Positions 25,396-34,600 of a stretch of 64,000 nt of DNA are shown piece by piece. Every line of letters begins with the position of its first letter. Positions within the stretch are counted from its first letter, which is position 1. Made by a program: the position numbers and the translations under genes. The DNA lies in assembly GCA_020048985.1 (NCBI GenBank), contig JAIFLR010000048.1, forward strand, positions 1 through 64,000, written 5' to 3'. Source of the DNA: Halobacteriovorax sp. (lineage in GTDB: Bacteria > Bdellovibrionota > Bacteriovoracia > Bacteriovoracales > Bacteriovoracaceae). The notes under the pieces were generated by a model. The model saw only the letters and a list, made by a program, of their open reading frames with translations. It was not told where the DNA came from and searched no databases.

Positions 25396-26292
25396 CTATT
25401 TGTTCATCGCCAAGGCTACTTCTCGCACGACTTTAGAGGCAAAACACGAGGAGTTGCCAGTTGAGTCCAGCATGGGAGCGAGCTCCACCACATCGGCACC
25501 GACCAGGTTTTTCTTGTTCAAGATCTTCATGATTTTGATGAAGCCATGGAAGTCTTCACCGCCGGCCTCTGGAGTGCCAGTGCCTGGAAAGAATCCTGGA
25601 TCAAAAAAATCTAAATCAAGTGTCAGATAGATTGGACGATTATCATCAATCCCTTCAAGCCACTCACAACACTCTTTAAGTGAAGTCGCGAGAGTTTTAT
25701 TTTCTTTCATCCACTGGAATTCTTCTTTCGGTCCAGAACGAATGCCGTACTGAATAAGACGATTCTTAGGTGTGAAATGATCTAGAACACGGCGGATGAT
25801 TGAAGCGTGAGAAAATTTCTCACCCAAATAACCGTCACGCAGATCAGTGTGAGCATCAAGATGAACCACGACTAAGTCTGGGTAGTGCTTAAGATAAGTC
25901 ACGATCGGGCCATAAGAAATGGAATGTTCGCCACCAATAGTGAGAAACTTGATTTCATCTTTCTTAAGATCCAGATCCTTTACCATCTCCATGAAAAAAT
26001 CATTGGTGAGGTTCCACTTAGAAGGGTAGATCGGAAGATCACCCATCGTGATGATGTTATAGTCTTGAGTATCTTTGTCTAAGTAAGGCGAGTAATCCTC
26101 AAGTCCGTAAGAAGCTTCACGAATTGCTCCCGGAGCAAAACGCGCCCCTGGACGAAAGCTAGTTGTTCCGTCGAAGGCAAACCCTAACAAGTGTGTGCTG
26201 TGAGAAAAAATCGCAGCAGCGTACTCTGTACCAATGAAGGCCTTAGCATGCTCGAGACCTTCAACTTCTTTAATCAGGCGAGGTTCTTTCAC
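25396..26292 (-). CDS. speB: Agmatinase (ureohydrolase family)
   Basis: This 298-residue metalloenzyme probably hydrolyses agmatine to putrescine and urea. The Mn-binding motifs are complete: GGEHSISYGP, DAHTDLRDG and DLDFFDP, followed by the GTGTPEAGG loop and GADVVELAP. It lies 4 bases downstream of speE in the same direction, so the pair makes putrescine and then spermidine. It is intact, unlike the second ureohydrolase at 20869-21872. Confidence 0.9.
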   Translation of the reverse strand: MKEPRLIKEVEGLEHAKAFIGTEYAAAIFSHSTHLLGFAFDGTTSFRPGARFAPGAIREASYGLEDYSPYLDKDTQDYNIITMGDLPIYPSKWNLTNDFFMEMVKDLDLKKDEIKFLTIGGEHSISYGPIVTYLKHYPDLVVVHLDAHTDLRDGYLGEKFSHASIIRRVLDHFTPKNRLIQYGIRSGPKEEFQWMKENKTLATSLKECCEWLEGIDDNRPIYLTLDLDFFDPGFFPGTGTPEAGGEDFHGFIKIMKILNKKNLVGADVVELAPMLDSTGNSSCFASKVVREVALAMNK

Positions 26293-26296
26293 TTAA

Positions 26297-27154
26297 TTAC
26301 TCCTGACCGATCATTTGTTTGTGGAAGTTTGAAATAGAAAATGTGCCTTTGTGCCAATCCATATTGTACCACTTCAACTTACGTTGAATTTCAGTCATGG
26401 CAGACATTTTATCTGGGTTAATGTCGGTAGCTTTATATTTCTTAGAAGAGAAACCAAAAGTCCAATAAACACCAGGGTAGATCAACATTGGGGCGTTGAA
26501 AGAATTAACAAATGGAAATACTTTTCTCATGTTGTTGTAGATGTTTTTGATTCCCCACTCATCAAGAAATGGATTCTCAGTTTGGTTCATCATGATACCG
26601 TCTTCAGTTAAGGCATTGTGAACATCTGTATAGAATTCATCAGTGAATAGACCTGAAGCAAAGTCTACTGGGTCAGTTGAGTCAACTACAATAATATCGT
26701 ATTCATTTTTAGCACGTTTAATGAAAGCAAAACCATCTTCCGGAAGAACGCGGACACGTTTGTCTGAAAGACCAGAAGTGCAATCAGGGAAATGAATTTT
26801 AGACACTTCAATTACGCGCTCATCAATTTCAACTAGATCAATTCTTTCAATGTCTTTGTGTTTAACGAATTCACGAACCACTCCGCCATCACCGCCACCG
26901 ATAATGAGAACTTTTTTGCAGTTGCGACTTACCATGTACGGGATATGAGAAACCACTTCGTGGTAAACGAATTCATCTTTGTCAGAAACCATCGTCTTGC
27001 CATCAAGAAGAAGGAGTTTTCCTACTGATTCAGTTTCCACCACTTCAATCTTTTGAAATTGAGACTGCTCTGAGTGAAGGTACGCTTTAACCTTAAAACC
27101 CATGGCATATGTATTGCGGAAAGACTCTTCAATCATCCAGTTTTCGACGTTCAT
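26297..27154 (-). CDS. speE: Spermidine synthase (polyamine aminopropyltransferase)
   Basis: This 285-residue enzyme transfers the aminopropyl group of decarboxylated SAM to putrescine. The binding motif GGGDGGVVREF, the acidic ribose-binding EIDERVIEVSK and the catalytic-loop DSTDPVDFASGLF are all present. It is the first gene of an operon with speB, reading away from hldD. A good AAGGAG-type site precedes its ATG (CTCCTT on the + strand). Confidence 0.95.
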   Translation of the reverse strand: MNVENWMIEESFRNTYAMGFKVKAYLHSEQSQFQKIEVVETESVGKLLLLDGKTMVSDKDEFVYHEVVSHIPYMVSRNCKKVLIIGGGDGGVVREFVKHKDIERIDLVEIDERVIEVSKIHFPDCTSGLSDKRVRVLPEDGFAFIKRAKNEYDIIVVDSTDPVDFASGLFTDEFYTDVHNALTEDGIMMNQTENPFLDEWGIKNIYNNMRKVFPFVNSFNAPMLIYPGVYWTFGFSSKKYKATDINPDKMSAMTEIQRKLKWYNMDWHKGTFSISNFHKQMIGQE

Positions 27155-27275
27155 GGTGCTCCTTATAAATTTGAGCTGTTTTTATACTAAAACTCAAAGT
27201 TTTCCAAGCCTAAGGACGCTTATGGCCAAAGAAAAAGAGGCCACTAAAACGGTCCAGCTTCTAAGTGCTTTAAAA

Positions 27276-27305
27276 TAGACTTTTGCACCGCAACTTTTCT
27301 ATCAT
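27276..27305 (+). promoter_or_regulatory. Putative sigma-70 promoter for hldD
   Basis: TAGACT (27276-27281) and TATCAT (27300-27305) are separated by 18 bases, matching sigma-70 consensus at 4 of 6 and 5 of 6 positions. They lie about 30 bases before the hldD ATG at 27335, in the divergent speE/hldD gap. Prediction from sequence only. Confidence 0.45.
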
Positions 27306-27334
27306 AGGGGGGAACAAATTCTTAAGGGAAAGTC

Positions 27335-28327
27335 ATGATTTTAGTTACTGGTGCAGCTGGATTTATCGGAAGTGTCATTGTGAAGCACTTAAATGATTTG
27401 GGACAAGAAGATATTCTTGTTTGTGACCATTTTGAGTCCGGCGATAAATGGAAAAACCTCAGAGACTTGAAATACACCGCTTTTGTCCAAGTGGAAGATC
27501 TTTTTGCACACGAGATTTGGAAAAAAGTGGGGGGCATCAAAGCCATCTATCACATGGGTGCTTGTTCAGATACCACTGAACTGAACATGGATTTTCTGTA
27601 TAAGAACAATACTGAATATTCCAATCGTCTTCTCACTCTTGCTGCAGAAAAAAATATTCCCATTGTTTACGCTTCAAGTGCTGCAACCTACGGTGCCGGA
27701 GAACAGGGCTATTTTGATGATCATGCCGGAATGCCTTCTCTCAAGCCTCTCAATAAATATGGTTATTCAAAACAACTAACAGATGAATGGATTTTAAAAC
27801 AAAAGAAAAAACCTAAGGTTTGGTTCGGTGTTAAATTCTTCAACGTCTTTGGCCCTCATGAGTACCATAAAGGGAAGATGAGCTCAGTTGTGTACCAGTC
27901 TTTTAATCAGATCAAAGACGTAGGAGAAGTTAAACTCTTTAAGTCTCACCGTCCGGATTACAAAGACGGCGAGCAGCTCAGAGACTTCGTTTACGTGAAA
28001 GATGTTGTGAAGGCGATGGTTGAACTGATAGCCGCTGGCGTGAAGAAGCCGACCATTTCTGGGATTTATAACTTAGGAACAGGCGAGGCACGCAGTTTTC
28101 ATGATCTAGTAAAGGCAACCTTCAAGTCCATGGAGAAAAAACCTAAAATTACTTTCATCGATATGCCGGGTGAACTAAGAAATCAATACCAGTATTATAC
28201 CCAAGCCGAGATGGCCAAATTCAAACGTGCACTTCCAAAATTTAAATTTATGAAGCTCGAGGACGCCGTCAGTGACTATGTCACTAAGCATTTAATGAAA
28301 GAGCCCTATATGAGAAAAGGTAAATGA
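27335..28327 (+). CDS. hldD: ADP-L-glycero-D-manno-heptose 6-epimerase
   Basis: This 330-residue SDR enzyme converts ADP-D-glycero- to ADP-L-glycero-D-manno-heptose for LPS inner core. The Rossmann TGAAGFIG motif, the HldD-type YHMGACSDTTE, ASSAATYG and the YGYSK active-site Tyr/Lys are all present, along with FFNVFGPHEYHKGKMSSV. It overlaps the FliG-like gene by 4 bases. Its presence supports a Gram-negative cell with heptose-containing LPS. Confidence 0.95.
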   Translation: MILVTGAAGFIGSVIVKHLNDLGQEDILVCDHFESGDKWKNLRDLKYTAFVQVEDLFAHEIWKKVGGIKAIYHMGACSDTTELNMDFLYKNNTEYSNRLLTLAAEKNIPIVYASSAATYGAGEQGYFDDHAGMPSLKPLNKYGYSKQLTDEWILKQKKKPKVWFGVKFFNVFGPHEYHKGKMSSVVYQSFNQIKDVGEVKLFKSHRPDYKDGEQLRDFVYVKDVVKAMVELIAAGVKKPTISGIYNLGTGEARSFHDLVKATFKSMEKKPKITFIDMPGELRNQYQYYTQAEMAKFKRALPKFKFMKLEDAVSDYVTKHLMKEPYMRKGK

Positions 28328-28758
28328 AAGGTAAAAAAATTGATGGTGTTAAACAAGCAGTAGAGATGCTCCAGGGCCTGGACCTGGCGTCCCAGCAAAC
28401 CCTTCTGGCCGACATCGCCCGCCGTGATCCCGAGATGGCGATCAAACTCAAACAACAACTCGTAACTTTTGATGATCTCCAATATTTGACCGTATCTATG
28501 ATGAAGCGCCTGCTCCAGGACGTAGAACTGGATACTTTGGGTCTTGCTCTGAGAGGCTGCAGCCGTGAAGTGTCCGATCATTTAATTGGAATGTTTTCCA
28601 GCGGCATGAAGAGAGACATTGATGATATCCTTAAAGGCAAACCTCGTCCGCTGAGTGAAGTCATGGATGCTCAGAAAAAAATCATGGATGTCGTTATGAA
28701 GCTTAGAGAGAAGGGCGAGATCATTCTTTCTAAAGATAAGTCGGAGAGGATGGTTTGA
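28324..28758 (+). CDS. Stand-alone FliG C-terminal-like domain protein
   Basis: This 144-residue protein matches the C-terminal domain of the flagellar switch protein FliG: FDDLQYLTVSMMKRLLQDVE, then LGLALRGCSREVSDHL, MFSSGMKRDIDDIL and PLSEVMDAQKKI. Full-length FliG is about 330 residues; the N-terminal and middle domains are absent and nothing upstream (hldD) supplies them. It may interact with the stator or switch, or be a FliG paralogue with another role. It overlaps hldD and pcp by 4 bases each, so it is translated in an operon with non-flagellar genes. Confidence 0.8.
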   Translation: MKGKKIDGVKQAVEMLQGLDLASQQTLLADIARRDPEMAIKLKQQLVTFDDLQYLTVSMMKRLLQDVELDTLGLALRGCSREVSDHLIGMFSSGMKRDIDDILKGKPRPLSEVMDAQKKIMDVVMKLREKGEIILSKDKSERMV

Positions 28759-29318
28759 AGCTTTTGATTTCTGGCTTCACCAATTTCAGTACTCATACTG
28801 AAAATAGCTCGCAAATCATGGCGGAGCTTCTTGGAAATACCAAGATTTCTGATATCACCATTCATCCCGTTATTCTTCCTGTCTCGTTTGCCCAAGCTTT
28901 CGAAAAACTAAAAACTGAGATTGATAGCTTTGGGCCGGACTACGTAATTTGTCTCGGGCTTGCAGGTACTCGTCAGAAAATCAGTCTTGAGAAAGTGGCG
29001 ATCAATCTCATCCATTGTGATATTCCCGATAACGAAGGCATCTTCTTAAAAGATAAGCCGATCATTGCCGGGGGGGATTCTGCCTATTTCTCAACTTTGC
29101 CCTTAAATGAAATGGTAGAACTTCAGACTCCATATCCAGTAGAGATGTCGTTAAGTGCTGGTGCCTACGTTTGTAATTACGTGATGTATCGATTGCTGGA
29201 TTATGTGAAGGATACGAAGGTTAAAGCTGGTTTTATTCACTTGCCGCACTTGAATGGGAATCATTCAAAAATTTCCATGACCCTGTTGAGCGTAATAAAT
29301 TGTTTGAAGAAAAAGTGA
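28755..29318 (+). CDS. pcp: Pyroglutamyl-peptidase I (pyrrolidone-carboxylate peptidase)
   Basis: This is a cytoplasmic cysteine peptidase that removes N-terminal pyroglutamate, 187 residues. The family pattern around the catalytic Glu is KISLEKVAIN, the catalytic Cys is in GAYVCNYVMY and the His in FIHLPHL. The start is TTG 28755, which overlaps the FliG-like stop (TTGA); no ATG gives the full N-terminal MKLLISGF strand. Confidence 0.85.
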   Translation: MKLLISGFTNFSTHTENSSQIMAELLGNTKISDITIHPVILPVSFAQAFEKLKTEIDSFGPDYVICLGLAGTRQKISLEKVAINLIHCDIPDNEGIFLKDKPIIAGGDSAYFSTLPLNEMVELQTPYPVEMSLSAGAYVCNYVMYRLLDYVKDTKVKAGFIHLPHLNGNHSKISMTLLSVINCLKKK

Positions 29319-29384
29319 AGAATACCCTCATGCATAAGTTGCGCCTCGCAAAATCTCAAGATTTCTTAATAAGTCCTTTTTAAG

Positions 29385-29414
29385 TAGACACCCATTCAAA
29401 TAGTTTCCCATCAT
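29385..29414 (+). promoter_or_regulatory. Possible sigma-70 promoter for the RCC1-Rhs genes
   Basis: TAGACA (29385-29390) and CATCAT (29409-29414) are 18 bases apart and lie 30 bases before the ATG at 29444. The layout resembles the hldD promoter candidate (TAGACT, 18 bases, TATCAT). The -10 match is only 4 of 6, so this is tentative. Confidence 0.3.
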
Positions 29415-29443
29415 GAAGTCATTCATATTTGTGAGGAATAATC

Positions 29444-31675
29444 ATGCGATGCTTTTTTGTAACGCTTACTGCAGTGCTGTTTTCTATTTCGTTAATGGCC
29501 AAAACGACAAATGTCAGAAGCTTGGATATCTCTGGTAGGTTCAACGCTTGCTCAGTGGTTGACGTTGATTCATCCATTGGAAGAGTTGCTTGCTGGGGGC
29601 AGAATCATTTCCCACTTTTTCTTGATGGATTCTCACAGAAGTCTTTTGTCCCAGTGCTACTTCCAGAATTTACCTCGGAAGTCACTCAGGTTACTGCGGG
29701 TTATGAGCATATCTGTGTACTTCTAACAACTGGTTCTGTTCAGTGCTGGGGATCAAATCAGTATGGACAACTTGGACTGGGTCACGTTGCTCCCGCATAT
29801 TCACCAATTGAAGTTCGTTTGCCAGCATTTGCCACTCAAATATTTTCTGGCACTTATAATACCTGTGCACTTCTTACAACAGGCGATCTTTATTGCTGGG
29901 GAGATAATTACCGAGGAAAATTAGGATTAGGAAATTCAAATACTGTTTTAAGAGCGACTTTAATACCCGTTTCAAATGTTTCCTCTGTTTCTATAAGTTC
30001 AGGTCACATCTGCTTATTACAATCTGGGAACATCCTTTGTGCAGGTGATAATTCCTCATTGCAGCTAGGTGTCTCAGGGATTTCTCAATCTTCAACATTT
30101 ATTCACAATGGTGTTTCAAATGCCACCCAGCTTGATGTTTCAAGAGTACATTCATGTGCCGTCATAAATACAGGTGAAGTTAAATGTTGGGGAACCGGTT
30201 CTAATGGGCAACTAGGTAATGGGGCAAATCCTACATCATCAATTCCGGTTGTAGTTGTCGGCTTAAATAATGCCACCGAAGTTGCTTCAACGGCACTCTC
30301 GACCTGCGCCAGACTGACCACTGGGGAAGTTACTTGCTGGGGAAGTAACACTCAACTTGTTCTCGGAAGCATTGGGCCAAATACAAATACTCCTAGGCTT
30401 GTATCGGGCACAGATGTAGTTAGTCACATTGAAGCTGGAGAAGTTGAAATTTGTGCCCTGTTAGTCTCTGGAGGCATTACTTGCTGGGGACGAGGAACAC
30501 AAGGGCTTTTAGGAGACGGTGGTACATCTGTTCCAAGAATGAATTCTTTAGTGGACTTTACTTTTACGCAAACATACAGATCATTTCAGGCGATTGCCCT
30601 GGGATTTGATCTTATGTTTGGTCTATTTCCAGATGGTATTGTTCGCGCCACTGGAAACAATACGAATAGGCAGCTTGGTTTCGGCGCTACGGGAGCATTT
30701 GGTCAAAACGCATCTGTCAGTTATTTCGTTGACTCTGGAGCTATAGCTCCAGCAGCACTCGTTCAGGTTGGTGGCGGTCACGCTTGCTCCACAAAAATAA
30801 ATGGTGGCATCGAATGCTGGGGGAGAAATTATGCCGGTCAGACTGGAGATCCCACGATGGTGGATCCGACTTATACTCCATTTCAAGTTTATCCTAGCGG
30901 CGTTGTTTTAAAGCTTCAAACCATGACTGATGCAAACTGCGCCCTTCTTAATAATGGAACGGTAGAATGCTGGGGCCGAAATAATAGGGGGCAGCTAGGT
31001 GACGGAGGTGTTCTTGTGTCTACAGCCGTTCCCCAGGCAGTTCCAGGCATGTCAGGTATTGTTGATCTCAACTGTGCAAAATTTAGTTCATTTTGTTGTG
31101 CAACGAAATCAACAGCAGAAAAGTTATGCTGGGGGTATAACAATGCTGGCCAGTTGGGCCATGAGCCCACAACTATTTTTGAATCTTCACCCGTCACGGT
31201 TAACTGGGGCTCGGACGCAGCTTCAATAACGATGGGATTATTCCATACATGTTATATTGATTCACAAGGTAAAGTTTTTTGTTTTGGCGGAAATTTTTAT
31301 GGAAATTTAGGAGATGGAACTTTTGTAAATAGTACATCACCTCGCCCGGTTCATTTACCTGGCCCAGCACTAGAAGTGAGAGCAGGAGCAACTCACACTT
31401 GTGCTCTCTTGCAAGATAGCCGTTTGTTTTGTTGGGGGGATAATTATTATTCAACAATTGGAATTGGTTCAGAAGCTGCTCAGGTTTTAAAACCCGTTCA
31501 AGTAATGGAAGACGTCATTCACTTCGACTTAGGAAATGTTTTTTCTTGTGCCCTAGATTCGAGCAAACTTCTTTGGTGTTGGGGGAATAATACCAAAGGA
31601 AATTTTGGAAATGGAAACAATTCAATTTTCCCTTTTCCTGTCCCTGTAAATTATAAAAAAATGTCGAATATTTAA
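29444..31675 (+). CDS. Secreted RCC1-repeat beta-propeller protein
   Basis: A signal peptide (MRCFFVTLTAVLFSISLMA) is followed by at least a dozen repeats of about 50 residues, each with a core like CALLTTGDLYCWGDNYRGKLG, the RCC1/ATS1 repeat. They would make one or two seven-bladed propellers. Most repeats carry a paired Cys before xxCWG, which could form disulfides outside the cytoplasm. It lies 9 bases upstream of the Rhs gene and is likely co-transcribed. A role in surface binding is an inference. Confidence 0.85.
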   Translation: MRCFFVTLTAVLFSISLMAKTTNVRSLDISGRFNACSVVDVDSSIGRVACWGQNHFPLFLDGFSQKSFVPVLLPEFTSEVTQVTAGYEHICVLLTTGSVQCWGSNQYGQLGLGHVAPAYSPIEVRLPAFATQIFSGTYNTCALLTTGDLYCWGDNYRGKLGLGNSNTVLRATLIPVSNVSSVSISSGHICLLQSGNILCAGDNSSLQLGVSGISQSSTFIHNGVSNATQLDVSRVHSCAVINTGEVKCWGTGSNGQLGNGANPTSSIPVVVVGLNNATEVASTALSTCARLTTGEVTCWGSNTQLVLGSIGPNTNTPRLVSGTDVVSHIEAGEVEICALLVSGGITCWGRGTQGLLGDGGTSVPRMNSLVDFTFTQTYRSFQAIALGFDLMFGLFPDGIVRATGNNTNRQLGFGATGAFGQNASVSYFVDSGAIAPAALVQVGGGHACSTKINGGIECWGRNYAGQTGDPTMVDPTYTPFQVYPSGVVLKLQTMTDANCALLNNGTVECWGRNNRGQLGDGGVLVSTAVPQAVPGMSGIVDLNCAKFSSFCCATKSTAEKLCWGYNNAGQLGHEPTTIFESSPVTVNWGSDAASITMGLFHTCYIDSQGKVFCFGGNFYGNLGDGTFVNSTSPRPVHLPGPALEVRAGATHTCALLQDSRLFCWGDNYYSTIGIGSEAAQVLKPVQVMEDVIHFDLGNVFSCALDSSKLLWCWGNNTKGNFGNGNNSIFPFPVPVNYKKMSNI

Positions 31676-31684
31676 GGATTATAT

Positions 31685-34600
31685 ATGCAAGTTGTTGTTG
31701 GCTGGTTTGCGTGGCTTTTAGCTTCTACTGGATTAATGAATGGCACTTTATGGCAGATTACGTTAACGTCGCCTCAAAATGGTGCTGTGATTTCACAAAT
31801 GCCTAATGACCAAATATCCATTATTGGGGGATTCTACCGCCCCAATAATGGTAAGCCACCCATCAGGGGATCTGTTAACTGCAATGGTGCCGCTGGAATC
31901 ATTGATTTAACTGCGAGGACTTGGACCGTTTCTGGTCTTCATCTTAATCCTGGTGCCAACGCAATCACTTGCGAATACAAAGAAAACAATGATGTTTCTC
32001 TTGCTCAAATCCAAGTCACTTATCACGGGGGAGAGACGCTTCCTCCTGTCGCGGGTTTTCAATATTCTCCGACTTCTGGTCCTTCGCCACTGCTTGTTTC
32101 TTTTGATGCATCTGAATCATATGATCCTGATGGCGGAAATGTTATTAGTTATGAGTGGACCTTTGGAGACGGAGCATCTTTAGTCACTTACTCGCCAGTT
32201 GTTGCGCACGCATATTTATCTGTCGGAACTTTTGAAGCTCAATTGCAAGTGAGAGATGATGAAGGCATTTTAAGTGACCCTATTTCATATTCAATTGAGA
32301 CATATCAACAAAATTTACCTCCAATCGCTCAAATTGCAGCAAGTCCCTCAAGTGGTTTTGCACCATTGACAGTACAGTTTGATGGCTCACAGTCCACCGA
32401 TGAAGACGGTTCAATTTCTAGATATGAATGGATTTTCCCAGGAAGCGTTGTTGTTCAAGGGAGCACAGCTCAATATGTCTTTAATGAAGCGGGTAGCTAC
32501 AATGTGACATTAACTGTCTGGGATAACAAGAACGTCCCAGATTCAGAAACATTCGCAGTCCAAGTAAATGTTGATGATGCCGGTCCTCTCTTGTCAATAT
32601 TGCCAACTAGTGGAGCCTCAGTCATTACGACGACTCCATCATTTGTTGTTTCCTATTCAGATGCTGAGAGCAGTGTTGATATTAGTACAGCCCAAGTGTG
32701 GGTCGATGGAGTTGACTTAAGCAGCAGACTTTCTGCAAGTAACTCTGAAGCGATTCTCGCTTTCAGTAGTGCTTTTCCTCTCAGTAATGGTGATCATACG
32801 ATTACTTTCGAATTGAAGGATTCCCATGGGAACCTCTCTCAACTTGAAGCTTCGTACAATATTGATGATGGAACTACTCCAATTCAGTCTGTAATAGCGG
32901 GACTTGTCACTTTACCAGACGGAGTTCCACTTGAAAATGTCATAGTCTCTATTTTAAATGGCCCTATCGGGGAAGTTGGTGGCTCTTCAGTGACTGATTC
33001 AAGCGGAAAGTTTTCACTTCCTTTTAGTACCGGTGGTAATTATTTACTCAGCTACACGTTGGATGGCTATACCACATCAATAAAAAATGTAACTACTCTT
33101 GCAGGGGCAGATGCAAGTACTGATAGTGTTTTTCTTAAGCCATTGGACGCTCAAGTCACTCCAATCGTTGCATCTAATGGTGGTGTTGCTTCTAACAGTA
33201 CAGGAACGGTGAGTATGAGTTTTCCTGCAGGAGCATTAGGAGCTGATGCTACTATTGTTTTAACTGAAGCCAAATCTGGAAAAGATCTCCCCTTCCCACT
33301 TCCAGAGCTTTCTGAGTTCACGTTTGCAGTAGACCATATTCCCGCAAATATTTCTTTCAACGAGCCTGTGACTGTGGAAGTTAATAATGACATTGGCCTC
33401 CCAGCAAATAGTGAAATTCCTTTGGGTATAACTGATTCTGCACTTGGGCAATGGGTGGACAGTGGAAGGGTAGCGAGAGTCAGTAATGACGGTGCTAAGA
33501 TAGTTTATCTGCTCGATAATTTCTCTGCTTTTGATGAAAAGTCGTTTATAAATAAAAAACTGGCGAGGGCCTCAGCCTCGGATGCAAATACTTCCACGAT
33601 ATCGAAGGATGGGTCTCAAACGACAAATCCCGTCCCCGGCGGACCAGAGAATAGTGATTGTAACCCCGCTGTTCAATGCTGTCCGACAATGTCGGGTTCG
33701 ATTATCAAAGGAACAAGTTGTAGTTTAGGGACGAGCATTTCAGTACCCACTATTTTTAGAAATGGTAAGGCTTACGATATTGTCTTTAGATACAATTCTG
33801 AGACTGTAAAACCACTAATTGCGATGAGCACAATTAATAATCAGGACCATCTTGCACTTTCAACTGCGCTAGAGGTTACTTCGAACCTCAAAGTCGGTGG
33901 AATTACATCTATCCGTGCATATGAAGGCAACTCCAATATCAAGCCATCTGTAATGAAAGATATAATTTCAGCTCTTAGACCAAATGGGGAGCTGATGAAA
34001 ACTGGGTCTTACCCAGTTGAACACGAGTTATCTGCTGCCTACGATGGAGAATATGCCACTTCTCCCTATTTTGGTGGACCGGCTATCTCGACTCTCGGAG
34101 TAAGCGCCAGACAACCAACTCTTTTAAAAGAAAAACTTGAGACTCGAGTGAATATTCAAGATCAGACACTAAGTCCCTTTGGAGCAGGTTGGATGATTGA
34201 AGGATTTGAACGCTTGCATGAAGGCTCCGATGGCGCAATCCTCTGGGAAAATGGTAAGGGATTGGCCCAAACATTTTTACCACTGGGGTCAGTTGGAACT
34301 AAGAAAACAGAGAAAATTAAGGGCGATGTTAGCGATATTTTGGTCCATGAAGGATTTATGTGGGTTTCAAGTTGTTCAGGAAACGAAGTTCGGCAAATGA
34401 CTTTAGAAGGACATCTCCACAAAACATGGTCAATTATTTGTCCTACAAGATTTGCTCCCACGAAGCGTGGGGGAGTACTGGTCGTAGTGGAGGGTGGGGA
34501 AAAGATTCTTAGGTTAAATAAAAATGGCGAAATAATTCATGCATATACTAAGAAATTTGGAGAAGCACCAATTAGAGCGATCGTAGAGGATGGAGCGCTT

